This document shows, piece after piece, positions 44,050-52,625 of a DNA stretch of 64,000 bases (its first letter is position 1; every line of letters starts with the position of its first letter). This stretch comes from Rhodovulum bhavnagarense (GTDB lineage: Bacteria > Pseudomonadota > Alphaproteobacteria > Rhodobacterales > Rhodobacteraceae), in NCBI RefSeq assembly GCF_004343505.1, contig NZ_SLXU01000001.1, positions 1 to 64,000 of the forward strand, in the 5' to 3' direction. The position numbers and the translations under genes were made by a program. The notes beneath the pieces are model-generated. The model did not search any database and was not told the origin of the DNA. It worked only from the letters and a program-made list of their open reading frames with translations.

Positions 44050-44868
44050 ATGAGCTTTCCCGGCACCTGGATGACGACCAGCGAAAGCATGGTCTATCGT
44101 GTCGTGCCCAAATGCGCCTGCTCGACGATAGGGCAGATCATGTATTTTTCGGACCATGGGCAATTTTTCGACGGTGACATTCACGATGCGACCGGCGGCA
44201 TGCACAAATGGGCGATCGAGGACAGCCACGCCCCGATCGAGCGCGTTGTGCGCGGGCATTCGGCCTATGCATTTACCTGCGTTCGCAACCCCTATACGCG
44301 CATCCTGTCCTCGTTCTTTGACAAGATTTGCGGCATCCAGCGAAACGGAAACCGGTATCGCGGCAAGCTGGTTCCGCTGTTGATCCAGAAATACGGGATC
44401 GAGGTCGGGGGCGATGACGGCAAGCAGGAGTTCGACCAGATCGCGAGCTTTCGCCGGTTCCTGCTGTTCGCGCGGGATACGATCCGCTGGCGCCGCCCGA
44501 TGGAACCTGACATTCACTGGTCGGCCATGTCGGGCCATATCTCGACCTTCATCGTGAATGGCGGACGTTATGACAACATCTTTTTCACCGAGAAATTCAA
44601 CGAGGGGATGCAGGCCGTTCTGAATGCCGTCGAAACGCCGCATCCGGTCAGGCTTGAGAATATTCCGCGTTTCAACGAATCCGCCGGCCATGGCCCGCAG
44701 CGCGCGCATCCGGTCGAGGACTATTTCGACGACCTTTCGATGCACCTGGTCTACGAGATCTACAAACGGGACTTTGAACTGTTCAAATACGATTTCGAGA
44801 ACCCAGGCAACAAGATGCCCCTCGGCGAGGTCGATCTTGACGAGGTGCATGCCAAGCTGGGTGACTGA
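44050..44868 (+). CDS. PAPS-dependent sulfotransferase family protein
   Basis: A 272-residue soluble sulfotransferase of the type that modifies carbohydrates (Sulfotransfer_2-like). The 5'-phosphosulfate loop is VPKCACSTIGQIMY (about 19-32) and the 3'-phosphate motif is CVRNPYTRILSSFFDK (about 77-92). A GGAGGGG ribosome-binding site precedes ATG 44050. With the divergent GT14 gene 134 bases away, it probably sulfates a surface glycan. The acceptor is unknown. Confidence 0.88.
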   Translation: MSFPGTWMTTSESMVYRVVPKCACSTIGQIMYFSDHGQFFDGDIHDATGGMHKWAIEDSHAPIERVVRGHSAYAFTCVRNPYTRILSSFFDKICGIQRNGNRYRGKLVPLLIQKYGIEVGGDDGKQEFDQIASFRRFLLFARDTIRWRRPMEPDIHWSAMSGHISTFIVNGGRYDNIFFTEKFNEGMQAVLNAVETPHPVRLENIPRFNESAGHGPQRAHPVEDYFDDLSMHLVYEIYKRDFELFKYDFENPGNKMPLGEVDLDEVHAKLGD

Positions 44869-44933
44869 GGGGCGCGCTGGCGGTGCGAGTGGTCACAGGT
44901 ATTTGCCATTTGACGCCTTTGACAACCGGTATG

Positions 44934-44961
44934 AAAAAGGGCGGCGCCCTCGGCACCGCCC
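44934..44961 (-). terminator. Intrinsic terminator after the TDT-family gene
   Basis: On the minus strand GGGCGG...CCGCCC forms a GC stem (with one mismatch and an inner GCC/GGC pair) followed by TTTTT. It lies 25-52 bases after the stop of the TDT-family gene and marks the end of the sqr-DUF5368-tdt transcript. Confidence 0.8.
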
Positions 44962-44985
44962 GATCATGTGTTGTTGCTGCCTCTC

Positions 44986-45996
44986 TTATTCCGGCTGGCA
45001 GATTTCGTGGCGGGCGATGGCGATTGCGGTACGTCCCAGCAGGATCGCGATGATCACGACCAGCAGGCCCAGAAGTCCCGCGCCCAGGTATTTATGAGCC
45101 AAAGACCCGCTCTGACCTGCATAGATGAAGGTGGCGATGGTCAGTGCGGCCAGCGGAAAGGAAAGCGCCCAGAACGACAGCGCGAAGGGCAGTTTCAGGA
45201 TCTTGGGCAGTTGCGTTGCCACGATCAGGGCAAACACATAGGCCGCGTTGATCAGGAACATCGCGAAATTGTCCAACTGGCCGTTGATCTTCATCCAGGC
45301 GATGAAACCGATCGCAGGGGGCGCGATCAGGATGACCAGGGTGGGCTGCAACCGGCCGGGCAGCGGATCGTGAAAGGTCAGCCGGTTCATCACAAGTGCC
45401 AGCAGCACCACCCAGAACAACAGCCCGCCCGAGAAGAACAGCCAGGAAATGTCCGTATAGCCCAGTTGCGCCCCCGTAATCGGCACCAGTATGTTGCCGA
45501 CCGGCGGGATGAACCATGCCGCGTTCAGGTGGCCCGGCTTGAAATCGCGATGCCCGATCCAGTCGGAAATGACCAGCAGTGACAAAAGCCCCTGCAAGAC
45601 CGTTCCCACGATCCACAGCGGTTCCGCGGCAGGCGGATACTGGTTCAGCGTGATGATCGACATCAACAATAGCGAGATCGAGATCGTCGGAAAGAAGGCG
45701 AGGCGCACGGGATGGTGCCATTCCCAGGCGGCCATCTTGAAGTGGAACAGCACCTTCAGCAGGTAGCCCAGCGCGACGACCGCCAACAGCATCGCCGACA
45801 AATAGAAGGCATAATTCGAAAACAGCGGATGGGTATGGGGCTGGCCTGGAAGGGTGGGCCAGAAGGCCGTTTCCGCGGCATGCAGGGCAAGTGTAAGCCC
45901 GCCCATACCCATTACGGTTGCGAAAAAGGTGATCGGGTAATGGGCGAGGCGGCTTTCGCCGCCTGCGCTTGCGTGGTGGTCAGCAGATGCGGTCAT
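44986..45996 (-). CDS. SLAC1/TDT-family anion channel or exporter (TehA-like)
   Basis: A 336-residue membrane protein with about ten helices, matching TehA/SLAC1/Ssu1 proteins. These carry anions such as sulfite, tellurite-related species, nitrate or chloride. Visible are YPITFFATVMGMGGLTLAL, PVGNILVPITGA and, near the gate-helix position, LPFALSFWALSFPLAALTIA. It is the last gene of a probable operon starting with a sulfide:quinone oxidoreductase. Export of sulfite or another sulfur anion is therefore a sensible inference, but not shown. Confidence 0.88.
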   Translation of the reverse strand: MTASADHHASAGGESRLAHYPITFFATVMGMGGLTLALHAAETAFWPTLPGQPHTHPLFSNYAFYLSAMLLAVVALGYLLKVLFHFKMAAWEWHHPVRLAFFPTISISLLLMSIITLNQYPPAAEPLWIVGTVLQGLLSLLVISDWIGHRDFKPGHLNAAWFIPPVGNILVPITGAQLGYTDISWLFFSGGLLFWVVLLALVMNRLTFHDPLPGRLQPTLVILIAPPAIGFIAWMKINGQLDNFAMFLINAAYVFALIVATQLPKILKLPFALSFWALSFPLAALTIATFIYAGQSGSLAHKYLGAGLLGLLVVIIAILLGRTAIAIARHEICQPE

Positions 45997-46020
45997 CTCT
46001 TCTGAGACTCCTTGAGGTCA

Positions 46021-46377
46021 CTAGCGGTCCTTTTCGGGCTGCCTCATGAATGCCTGGACCACGTAGGCCAGGAAGGTAAGGCCACCCGCCCCCGCAATCC
46101 CGGTCAGCATCAGCACGATGATATCGATCGGTCCCCCCAGGTCGGAAAAGCCCGAATTCGTCATGTACTGCACGAACAGGATCGCGGCGATTGCCCCGAT
46201 CGGTGCCGAAAGTTCCGCGCGCGCCAGGTAGCGCGCCTCGACACTGCGGTCCCGAATCAAAACAAAGATAAATGCTAAAGTAATCATTAGCGCCACGACC
46301 ACCATCGTCCAGAACAGCGCAGCGCCGAAAATCTCTTGGAAAACAGCGATCAAAGTTTCGAGAGTGAGTTCTTTCAT
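46021..46377 (-). CDS. DUF5368-like small membrane protein
   Basis: A 118-residue protein with three hydrophobic helices (ALFWTMVVVALMITLAFIFVL, APIGAIAAILFVQYMTNSGF and IDIIVLMLTGIAGAGGLTFLAYVV). I believe it belongs to DUF5368, a family with no known function. The gaps to sqr (23 bases) and to the TDT gene (24 bases) are short and each holds a ribosome-binding site, so it should be co-expressed with them and may be an accessory subunit. Confidence 0.75.
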   Translation of the reverse strand: MKELTLETLIAVFQEIFGAALFWTMVVVALMITLAFIFVLIRDRSVEARYLARAELSAPIGAIAAILFVQYMTNSGFSDLGGPIDIIVLMLTGIAGAGGLTFLAYVVQAFMRQPEKDR

Positions 46378-46400
46378 GTCTTGCTCCTCCTTGAGCGGGC

Positions 46401-47720
46401 TTACGCCTTGCCGCGCAGCATCGCGTTATAGGTCGCTTTCAGCGCCACTTCCTTCATCAGCCACGAAATCCACAGCTCTTCGAGCGGCGCGATCACGCCT
46501 GGGAAGGACGGGGTGAGGTTGTTCTTGTAGTCGAACTCGACCAGCATCGCCCGGCCCACGCGGGTGATCAGCGGGCAAGAAGTATAGCCGTTATAGATCT
46601 CGGGGCTGAGCCTGCCCTGGATGTCGGCGACCAGGTGATCCTCGGCGACCGGAACCTGCCACTTGACCGAGGCGGCCGTCTTGCCCTTGGGAACCCCGGC
46701 AATGTCGCCGATCGCAAAGACATTGCGATAGCGGGCATGGCGCAGGGTTTCAGGATCGACCTCGGCCCAGCCCTCGTTGACCCACTTGCCGTCCTGCCAG
46801 GGCAGTGGGGAATTGCGGATCACGTCGGGCGCCACCATCGGCGGGATCACGTTGGTAAAGTCGTAATCGGTCTCGTGATCGCCCTCGGGGGTCGAGAAGG
46901 TGATGATTTTGCGGCCCGGATCAATGGACTTCATCACGTGCTTGTAATGCATGTTCACGCCGCGGTCGTCGAACAGCATCCGCACCTTTTCGTTCACGAT
47001 CGGCACCGAGAACAGGGCGCCGGAATGGGCGTGGTAGTCGATCTGCACCCGGCCGCGGCTGCCTTTGCGGCGGGCATAGTCATCGGTCAGGAAAGTGTAT
47101 TTCAGCGGGGCGCCGGCGCATTTCATTTCCGTTGCGGGTCTGAAAAAGACGGCCTTGCCGCCCTCGTCGGTAAAGCGGTTCATCGCGCCCCAGGTTGCCG
47201 CGGCCTGTTCGGGGCCTGCATAGACCGCGCCGATACCACCGGTGCCGACCATGTTCATGTCGAACCCCTCGACCGCGTTCCAGTCCAGTTTCAGGCCGGT
47301 GGCGAGGATGAGAAAGTCATAGGCGACGGTCTTGCCGCCGGTGGTGACGACCTTTTGTCCCTCGGGGTCGATCTCTGCGGCGCCTTCCTCGATCCATTCT
47401 ACCTGGCGGGGGAGCCAGTCGCCGGTGCGCGACACCGAGTAGTCGGCCGGTTTCAGACCCGCGGCAACCAGGGTGAACCCAGGCTGATAGAGGTGACGTT
47501 TGCGCGCGTCGATGATGGTGATCTTGGCGCCGTCCAGACGCTCGACCAGGCGGTTGGCCATGGCGGTGCCTGCCGCGCCCGCGCCCAGGATCACAATGCT
47601 GGCCGTGGTCTTGACCTTTTCGGCACGCGCGGGGCCGGCGGCGCCCGCCAGCGCCAAGCCGCCCGCGGCCATGCCCAGAAAGGCCCGGCGCGAAGCGGTG
47701 AGGTGGTCGAGGTCATTCAT
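46401..47720 (-). CDS. Sulfide:quinone oxidoreductase, type II, Tat-exported
   Basis: A 439-residue FAD protein. A twin-arginine signal (SRRAFLGMAAGG, RR at 11-12) is followed by the FAD-binding IVILGAGAAGTAMANRL. The redox cysteines C201 in EMKCAGAPLKY and C382 in YNGYTSCPLIT are in contexts almost identical to those of mitochondrial-type SQOR, followed by LVEFDYKNNL and a C-terminal amphipathic MLRGKA end. It oxidises sulfide to persulfide and passes electrons to ubiquinone. The Tat signal places it on the periplasmic face. It heads the sqr-DUF5368-tdt operon. Confidence 0.9.
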   Translation of the reverse strand: MNDLDHLTASRRAFLGMAAGGLALAGAAGPARAEKVKTTASIVILGAGAAGTAMANRLVERLDGAKITIIDARKRHLYQPGFTLVAAGLKPADYSVSRTGDWLPRQVEWIEEGAAEIDPEGQKVVTTGGKTVAYDFLILATGLKLDWNAVEGFDMNMVGTGGIGAVYAGPEQAAATWGAMNRFTDEGGKAVFFRPATEMKCAGAPLKYTFLTDDYARRKGSRGRVQIDYHAHSGALFSVPIVNEKVRMLFDDRGVNMHYKHVMKSIDPGRKIITFSTPEGDHETDYDFTNVIPPMVAPDVIRNSPLPWQDGKWVNEGWAEVDPETLRHARYRNVFAIGDIAGVPKGKTAASVKWQVPVAEDHLVADIQGRLSPEIYNGYTSCPLITRVGRAMLVEFDYKNNLTPSFPGVIAPLEELWISWLMKEVALKATYNAMLRGKA

Positions 47721-47737
47721 CAGGGGTCTCCTCCGGT

Positions 47738-47757
47738 ATGCATTCGAATTCGTGCAT
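47738..47757. promoter_or_regulatory. Inverted repeat at the sqr promoter
   Basis: ATGCATTCGAATTCGTGCAT has ATGCA/TGCAT outer arms around an AATT-centred core. It ends 18 bases before the sqr ATG, so a bound repressor would block transcription or initiation. The left half resembles NsrR-type sites (ATGCATTTnAAATGCAT). An ArsR-type sulfide sensor is another possibility. A second partial repeat, GTATGC and GTATAC, lies at 47759-47774. Confidence 0.45.
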
Positions 47758-47896
47758 GTGTATGCCCTTGTATACCTCTGCCCAGAGAGCTGTGTCAAAG
47801 ATTCATATTTGGGGGGAGGTATTTTTCTTAAATGCGCCCGGGGCCTTGCGGGTCGGGCCAGGCGCGCGGGGCAGCGATGGCCGGGGCGCGTCGGGA

Positions 47897-47925
47897 AGGG
47901 CGGGCCCTTGCGCGGGGCCCGCCCT
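47897..47925 (-). terminator. Strong hairpin after cydX
   Basis: A perfect 11-bp stem AGGGCGGGCCC / GGGCCCGCCCT with a 7-base loop begins 11 bases after the cydX stop. There is no T-run, so it may be a rho-independent-like pause or a 3'-end stabiliser. It separates the cyd transcript from the sqr promoter region (47721-47896), which contains no gene. Confidence 0.6.
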
Positions 47926-47935
47926 GGGGTGCTGG

Positions 47936-48061
47936 TCAGGATCGGCCGGTCTTGCCGTTATCCATGACTTCACTGTCGGAATGCAGCTCAAGCCACATGG
48001 CGTTCACCACGGCAAACAGCGCGGCGAGCGGAAGGCCGAGAATCCAGGCGAAATACCACAT
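47936..48061 (-). CDS. cydX: Cytochrome bd small subunit CydX
   Basis: A 41-residue single-helix peptide starting MWYFAWILGLPLAALFAVVN, followed by AMWLE, which is the family signature of CydX/YbgT. CydX sits beside CydA and stabilises the haem b595/d site of cytochrome bd oxidase. It follows cydB by 15 bases, in an AAGGACAAGGCAG-rich leader. It is too short for most gene callers but clear by sequence and position. Confidence 0.93.
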   Translation of the reverse strand: MWYFAWILGLPLAALFAVVNAMWLELHSDSEVMDNGKTGRS

Positions 48062-48076
48062 CTGCCTTGTCCTTTC

Positions 48077-49228
48077 TCAGTAAACGCTGTCGGAATTGTC
48101 GATCACGTCCTCGGCCGTCACCTTACCCCACAGCACCTTGTAGACCCAGGCGGTGTAGGCGAGGATGATCGGCACGAAAATCACTGCCGAGACCAGCATC
48201 ACGAACAGCGTCAGGTGCGAGGACGAGCTGTCCCAGACCGTCAGCGACGAGTTCGGCTCGATGCTGGATGGCAGGATGAAGGGGAACATGGTCAGGCCCA
48301 CGCTGGCGATGATGCCGGTGATCGACATTTTCGAGGCCAGCATTGTCCAGCCCTCTTTCCCGGCGCGAAATGCCAGGAAGGCCAGCGCCGCACCCGCGAT
48401 GCCCATGATCGGGGCGATCGCGATCCAGGGTCGGGCGCCATAGGCCGCCATCCATGAACCGCCCTTCTCGACCTCGCTCAACAGCGGGTTCGAAGGCCCG
48501 CCAGGGGCAACCTCGCCGGTAAAGGCATAGGCATCGATCCCGGCGGCGAGCCACAGGCCCGCCAATGCATAAAGAGCAATGGTCGCCAGCGCCGCGTAGG
48601 TCCCAAAGATGCGGGCACGGTGGGCCACGATGCCCTCGGTTTTTAGAACCAGCCACGCCGCGCCATGCATCACCAGCATCGCCACCGATACCAGACCGGC
48701 CAGCAAGGCATAGGGATTCAGCAGCCCCAGCAATCCCCCCTCGTACATCGGCATCATGTCCTCGGTCAGGTAGAAAGGCACACCTTGCAGGACATTGCCC
48801 ACCGCCACGCCGAAAATCAGCGCGGGAACGAAACCACCGACGAACAGCGCCCAGTCCCAGGCCGAGCGCCAGGTCTCGGACTCGCGCTTGGAGCGGTACT
48901 TGAAGCCCACGGGCCGCAGGATCAGCGCCGCAAGGATCAGGAACATCGCAAGGTAGAACCCCGAGAAGCTGACCGCGTAAAGCGGCGGCCAGGCCGCAAA
49001 GATCGCGCCGCCACCCAGGATGAACCAGACCTGGTTGCCTTCCCAGACAGGGCCGACGGTGTTGATCGCCACGCGGCGTTCGACATCGGTTTTCGCGACG
49101 AAGGGCAGAAGCGCGCCCACGCCAAGATCGAAGCCGTCAGTCAGGGCAAACCCGATCAGCAGCACGCCCAGCAGCAGCCACCAGATCACCCTCAGGACTT
49201 CGAAATCCATCAATTCATGCAGGATCAT
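48077..49228 (-). CDS. cydB: Cytochrome bd ubiquinol oxidase subunit II
   Basis: CydB is the 383-residue membrane subunit paired with CydA. It shows IWWLLLGVLLIGFALTDGFDLGVGALLPF at the start, the GPVWEGNQVWFILGGGA block (Trp-Asn-Gln quinol side), GFVPALIFGVAVGN and the C-terminal LAYTAWVYKVL. I start it at ATG 49228, with GGAG 8 bases upstream overlapping the end of cydA. An internal ATG (MDFEVLRV) is possible. Confidence 0.96.
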   Translation of the reverse strand: MILHELMDFEVLRVIWWLLLGVLLIGFALTDGFDLGVGALLPFVAKTDVERRVAINTVGPVWEGNQVWFILGGGAIFAAWPPLYAVSFSGFYLAMFLILAALILRPVGFKYRSKRESETWRSAWDWALFVGGFVPALIFGVAVGNVLQGVPFYLTEDMMPMYEGGLLGLLNPYALLAGLVSVAMLVMHGAAWLVLKTEGIVAHRARIFGTYAALATIALYALAGLWLAAGIDAYAFTGEVAPGGPSNPLLSEVEKGGSWMAAYGARPWIAIAPIMGIAGAALAFLAFRAGKEGWTMLASKMSITGIIASVGLTMFPFILPSSIEPNSSLTVWDSSSSHLTLFVMLVSAVIFVPIILAYTAWVYKVLWGKVTAEDVIDNSDSVY

Positions 49229-49233
49229 AGATC

Positions 49234-50832
49234 TTACTCCGCAGGTTGGGTGGTGGTGCGGCCGGACAGCCGGTCTTCATGCCGCTGGGTCCATGCGTCG
49301 GTCTCCGCGACATCCATGAAGGGGCCCTTGCGGATGTATTTGATCATCAACCCCATCTCGATGACGAACAGGATCGAGTAGAAGGTGACGAACCCCGCCA
49401 GTGTCAGGCCGACCTGTGCAACGCTCAGATTGCTGACCGACAGCGCGGTGGGCAGAACGCCGTCCACCGTCCAGGGTTGACGGCCGAACTCGGCCACGAA
49501 CCAGCCCATTTCGGCGGCGATCCACGGCGTCGGAATGGCGATGACGGCAGCCCAAAGCGACCAGCGCGGGAAGGTCATCCGGTAGAAATTCGCCCGGATG
49601 AAAAAGAACACCATCACGCCGATAAAGGCAAAGCCCAGCGCCACCATGATGCGGAACGCCCAGAACAGTTGCGGCACGCCCGGAATGGTATCCTCGGCCG
49701 CCATTGCGATCTGTTCGGCCGTCGCCTCGCGCGGGTCCTCGACATAGCGTTTCAGTAGGAAGGCATAGCCAAGATCGCCGCCATGCTCTTCGAACCGCGC
49801 GATCTGTTCGTCGGTCGCGTTGCCCTTTGCGGCGCGGATATCCATCAGCGCATCATACGCAATGACCCCGTTCTCGATGCGGCCCTCGGCCTCGATCACA
49901 AGGTCGTTGATGCCAGGCATTTCCTCTGTCAGGGACCGGGTGCCGATCAGGCCCATCGCAATAGGGATCTTGATGGCGTATTTCGTCTCACGCTCTTCCA
50001 TGTTCGGCATGCCGACCAGGTTGAAATGCGCGGGCGCCTCTTCGGTTTCCCACATGCCCTCGATCGCGGCCAGTTTCATCTGCTGCGAATGCGTGGCCGA
50101 ATAGCCGGATTCATCGCCTAGCACCACGACCGACAGCGCCGAGGCCAAGCCAAAGCTGGCCGCGACCGCCATCGACCGGCGGGCCAGTTCGGTGTGGCGC
50201 CCCTTGAGCATGTACCAGGCCGACACGCCCAGGACGAACATCGACGCGGTGACATAGCCCGCCGACACGGTGTGGACGAATTTCGCCTGCGCGACATGGT
50301 TGAACATGACATCGAAGAACGAAGTCATTTCCATCCGCATCGTCACCGGGTTGAATTCCGCACCTACCGGGTTCTGCATCCAGCCATTGGCGATCAGGAT
50401 CCACAGCGCCGAGAAGTTGGAGCCGATGGCGACCAGCCAGGTCACGACTGCGTGACTGACCTTCGACATCTTGTCCCAGCCAAAGAACATGAGGCCAACA
50501 AATGTCGCCTCAAGGAAGAACGCCATAAGGCCCTCGATGGCCAGGGGCGCACCGAAAATGTCCCCGACATAGTGGCTGTAGTAACTCCAGTTCATGCCGA
50601 ACTGGAATTCCATGGTGATACCCGTTGCGACCCCCAGCACGAAGTTGATGCCAAAGAGCGTGGCCCAGAATTTCGTCATCTGGCGCCAGATCGGGCGGTT
50701 GGTCATCACGTAGACCGTCTCCATGATCGCCACGATGACCGACAGGCCAAGCGTGAGCGGCACGAAGAGGAAGTGATACATCGCTGTCATGGCGAATTGC
50801 AGCCGTGACAGCTCGACTACGTCGAGTTCCAT
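49234..50832 (-). CDS. cydA: Cytochrome bd ubiquinol oxidase subunit I
   Basis: CydA carries haems b558, b595 and d and the quinol site. The 532-residue protein has the haem ligand H20 in AMTAMYHFLFVPLTLG, FLEATFVGLMFFGWDKM, the later His in KFVHTVSAGYV, and GRQPWTVDGVLPTALS near the C-terminus. The quinol loop between helices 6 and 7 is long (about 130 residues, from GDESGYSATHSQQMK), the E. coli bd-I-like L-type. It is preceded by a 131-base gap with an FNR-type site. Confidence 0.96.
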   Translation of the reverse strand: MELDVVELSRLQFAMTAMYHFLFVPLTLGLSVIVAIMETVYVMTNRPIWRQMTKFWATLFGINFVLGVATGITMEFQFGMNWSYYSHYVGDIFGAPLAIEGLMAFFLEATFVGLMFFGWDKMSKVSHAVVTWLVAIGSNFSALWILIANGWMQNPVGAEFNPVTMRMEMTSFFDVMFNHVAQAKFVHTVSAGYVTASMFVLGVSAWYMLKGRHTELARRSMAVAASFGLASALSVVVLGDESGYSATHSQQMKLAAIEGMWETEEAPAHFNLVGMPNMEERETKYAIKIPIAMGLIGTRSLTEEMPGINDLVIEAEGRIENGVIAYDALMDIRAAKGNATDEQIARFEEHGGDLGYAFLLKRYVEDPREATAEQIAMAAEDTIPGVPQLFWAFRIMVALGFAFIGVMVFFFIRANFYRMTFPRWSLWAAVIAIPTPWIAAEMGWFVAEFGRQPWTVDGVLPTALSVSNLSVAQVGLTLAGFVTFYSILFVIEMGLMIKYIRKGPFMDVAETDAWTQRHEDRLSGRTTTQPAE

Positions 50833-50926
50833 TGGACGGACCTCCTAAGGCCGATACCTTTTTCCCTTCACATGCGACAAAATGCGCATGTTAGATCCGT
50901 TCTAGGTATACTTTTGCGTGCAGACT

Positions 50927-50940
50927 TTGACCTGCATCAA
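50927..50940. promoter_or_regulatory. FNR-type site upstream of cydA
   Basis: TTGACCTGCATCAA matches the FNR/FnrL consensus TTGAT-N4-ATCAA at nine of ten positions. It lies 95 bases before the cydA start, in the gap between cydC and cydA. This suggests cydABX has its own oxygen-responsive promoter in addition to read-through from cydDC. Confidence 0.7.
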
Positions 50941-50944
50941 TATT

Positions 50945-50974
50945 GCATGTCCCGAATACATATTTATGACATGC
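50945..50974. other. Inverted repeat at the cydC 3' end
   Basis: GCATGTC and GACATGC form perfect 7-base arms 16 bases apart. They span the cydC stop codon and lie just upstream of the FNR-type site. It could be an operator half-site pair or a weak mRNA hairpin. There is no T-run. Confidence 0.35.
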
Positions 50975-52625
50975 GAATCAGGCGATCAGCCCATTCCTGT
51001 TCAGCCTTGCGGTGAGACGCGGTCAGGATCGCGGCACGAGGCAGGATTTCGCGAATCCCGCGCAAGACGCGCAGCGCGGTGGGCCGGTCCAGCCCCTCGG
51101 TCGGTTCGTCCAGCAGCAGGACACGCGGCCGGCGCACCAGCGCACGGGCCACCGCAAGGCGACGCTGTTCGCCCCCCGAAAGCCCGGCGCCGTTTTCGCT
51201 CAGTCGCGCATGAAGCCCTCCGCGGCCCGCAACCGTGCGCGACATGGCAACGGCCTCGAGAACGGCCAGCGCGCGGTTCTCGTCTATCTCGGGATCGGCC
51301 AGCGCCAGCATGTCGAAAAAGCTTTGGCCGAGCAGCATGCTGCGCTGCGGCAGATAGGTCATTTCGGCCCTCAGACCGGTTTCCGTCAGGTTCGTCAATG
51401 GCTGGCCGGCCAGAAGTATCTGTCCCTTTTCGGGCTGGATCAGGCCAGCCGCCAGCGCCAGAACGGTGCTTTTGCCCCTTCCCGACGCGCCTGCCAGCGC
51501 GACGGTTTCCCCCGGTGCCAGGCTGAGGGAAAAGTCTCGGATGACCGTGCGTTCGGCACCGGGATGACGATAGGCGATCCCGGTCATTTCCAATGCAGGC
51601 CGACCCGGCGGGACGGGCGCGCGCGCGAGCGCGGGGGCAGGGACGGTTTCGCCATCGCGGGGCAAGAGGCGCCGCACCCGGCGCGCGGCATCCAGCATCC
51701 GGCCGAGGTCTGCCAGGCCACGGCGCAGCGGTTGCACGGTTTCAGCAAGCGCAAGCGTCGCGAAAAAGCCCAGCGCCGCCTGCGCCGGCGTGATCGTGCC
51801 ACGCGCGACCAACGCGCCGCCCAGCCACAGCGCCGTGCCCGCCGATAGTGTCGTGGTCAACGCCAGCATCAGGCCCGCGCGCCGTTCAAGCCGGTCCGTG
51901 GCATCGAGATTCTCGCGCATCCGGGTTTCGGCGGTGGTCACGGCGGCGGCCTGGTCGGGCAGGCGGCCATAGACGACCAGGTCGTCGCGCGCGCGCAGCA
52001 GGTCGATGATGCGGATGCGAAAGGCTTGCAATGCCTTTTCGGCCCGGCGCGACGGGGCCATTGCGTGACGTGCGGTCCAGACCAGGACGGCGCCCACGCC
52101 GAGGGTGAAACTCAGAACGATCCATCCCGCCAGGACCGGGCTTGTCAGCCATGCGAGGATCGCGAAGGTGCCGAGATAGACCACGACCGCCGAAACCGCC
52201 GGGATGAACAGGCGCAGCGCGATTCCGTCCAGTGCATCGACATCGGCCACCAGCCGGTTCATCGTTTCGGCTCCGCGCAGCCGCGACAAGGTCTGGAAGG
52301 GCAGGGCCAGCACCCCGCGCAACAGGCTGACGCGGATGTCGGTGAGGCTTTTCAGCGTGGCGTCATGGGTCAACAGGCGTTCGCCATAGCGCGCCGCCGT
52401 CCGTCCCAGCGCAAGCAGACGCACCGCCGCCGAGGGCTGAAAGACGTTGAACGCGATACCGATGCCGGCCAGCCCCGCCGCACCGGCGGCGGTGATGAAC
52501 CAGCCTGACAACCCCAACAGGGCCACACCCATTGCGACCACCGCGACCGCCAGCGCCGTGCCCCTGATCAATGACGTTCGCTGCTTGCGCCAGATCAGCC
52601 GCAGGACCAGCAGGATATCCTTCAT
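50964..52625 (-). CDS. cydC: Thiol reductant ABC exporter subunit CydC
   Basis: CydDC exports glutathione and cysteine and is needed to assemble cytochrome bd. The 553-residue protein is a fused half-transporter: six helices (about 15-300), then an ATPase with Walker A GASGRGKSTVLAL, the signature LSGGEQRRLAVARAL and Walker B VLLLDEPTEGLD. Its ATG overlaps the cydD stop (ATGA). Confidence 0.94.
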   Translation of the reverse strand: MKDILLVLRLIWRKQRTSLIRGTALAVAVVAMGVALLGLSGWFITAAGAAGLAGIGIAFNVFQPSAAVRLLALGRTAARYGERLLTHDATLKSLTDIRVSLLRGVLALPFQTLSRLRGAETMNRLVADVDALDGIALRLFIPAVSAVVVYLGTFAILAWLTSPVLAGWIVLSFTLGVGAVLVWTARHAMAPSRRAEKALQAFRIRIIDLLRARDDLVVYGRLPDQAAAVTTAETRMRENLDATDRLERRAGLMLALTTTLSAGTALWLGGALVARGTITPAQAALGFFATLALAETVQPLRRGLADLGRMLDAARRVRRLLPRDGETVPAPALARAPVPPGRPALEMTGIAYRHPGAERTVIRDFSLSLAPGETVALAGASGRGKSTVLALAAGLIQPEKGQILLAGQPLTNLTETGLRAEMTYLPQRSMLLGQSFFDMLALADPEIDENRALAVLEAVAMSRTVAGRGGLHARLSENGAGLSGGEQRRLAVARALVRRPRVLLLDEPTEGLDRPTALRVLRGIREILPRAAILTASHRKAEQEWADRLIRMS

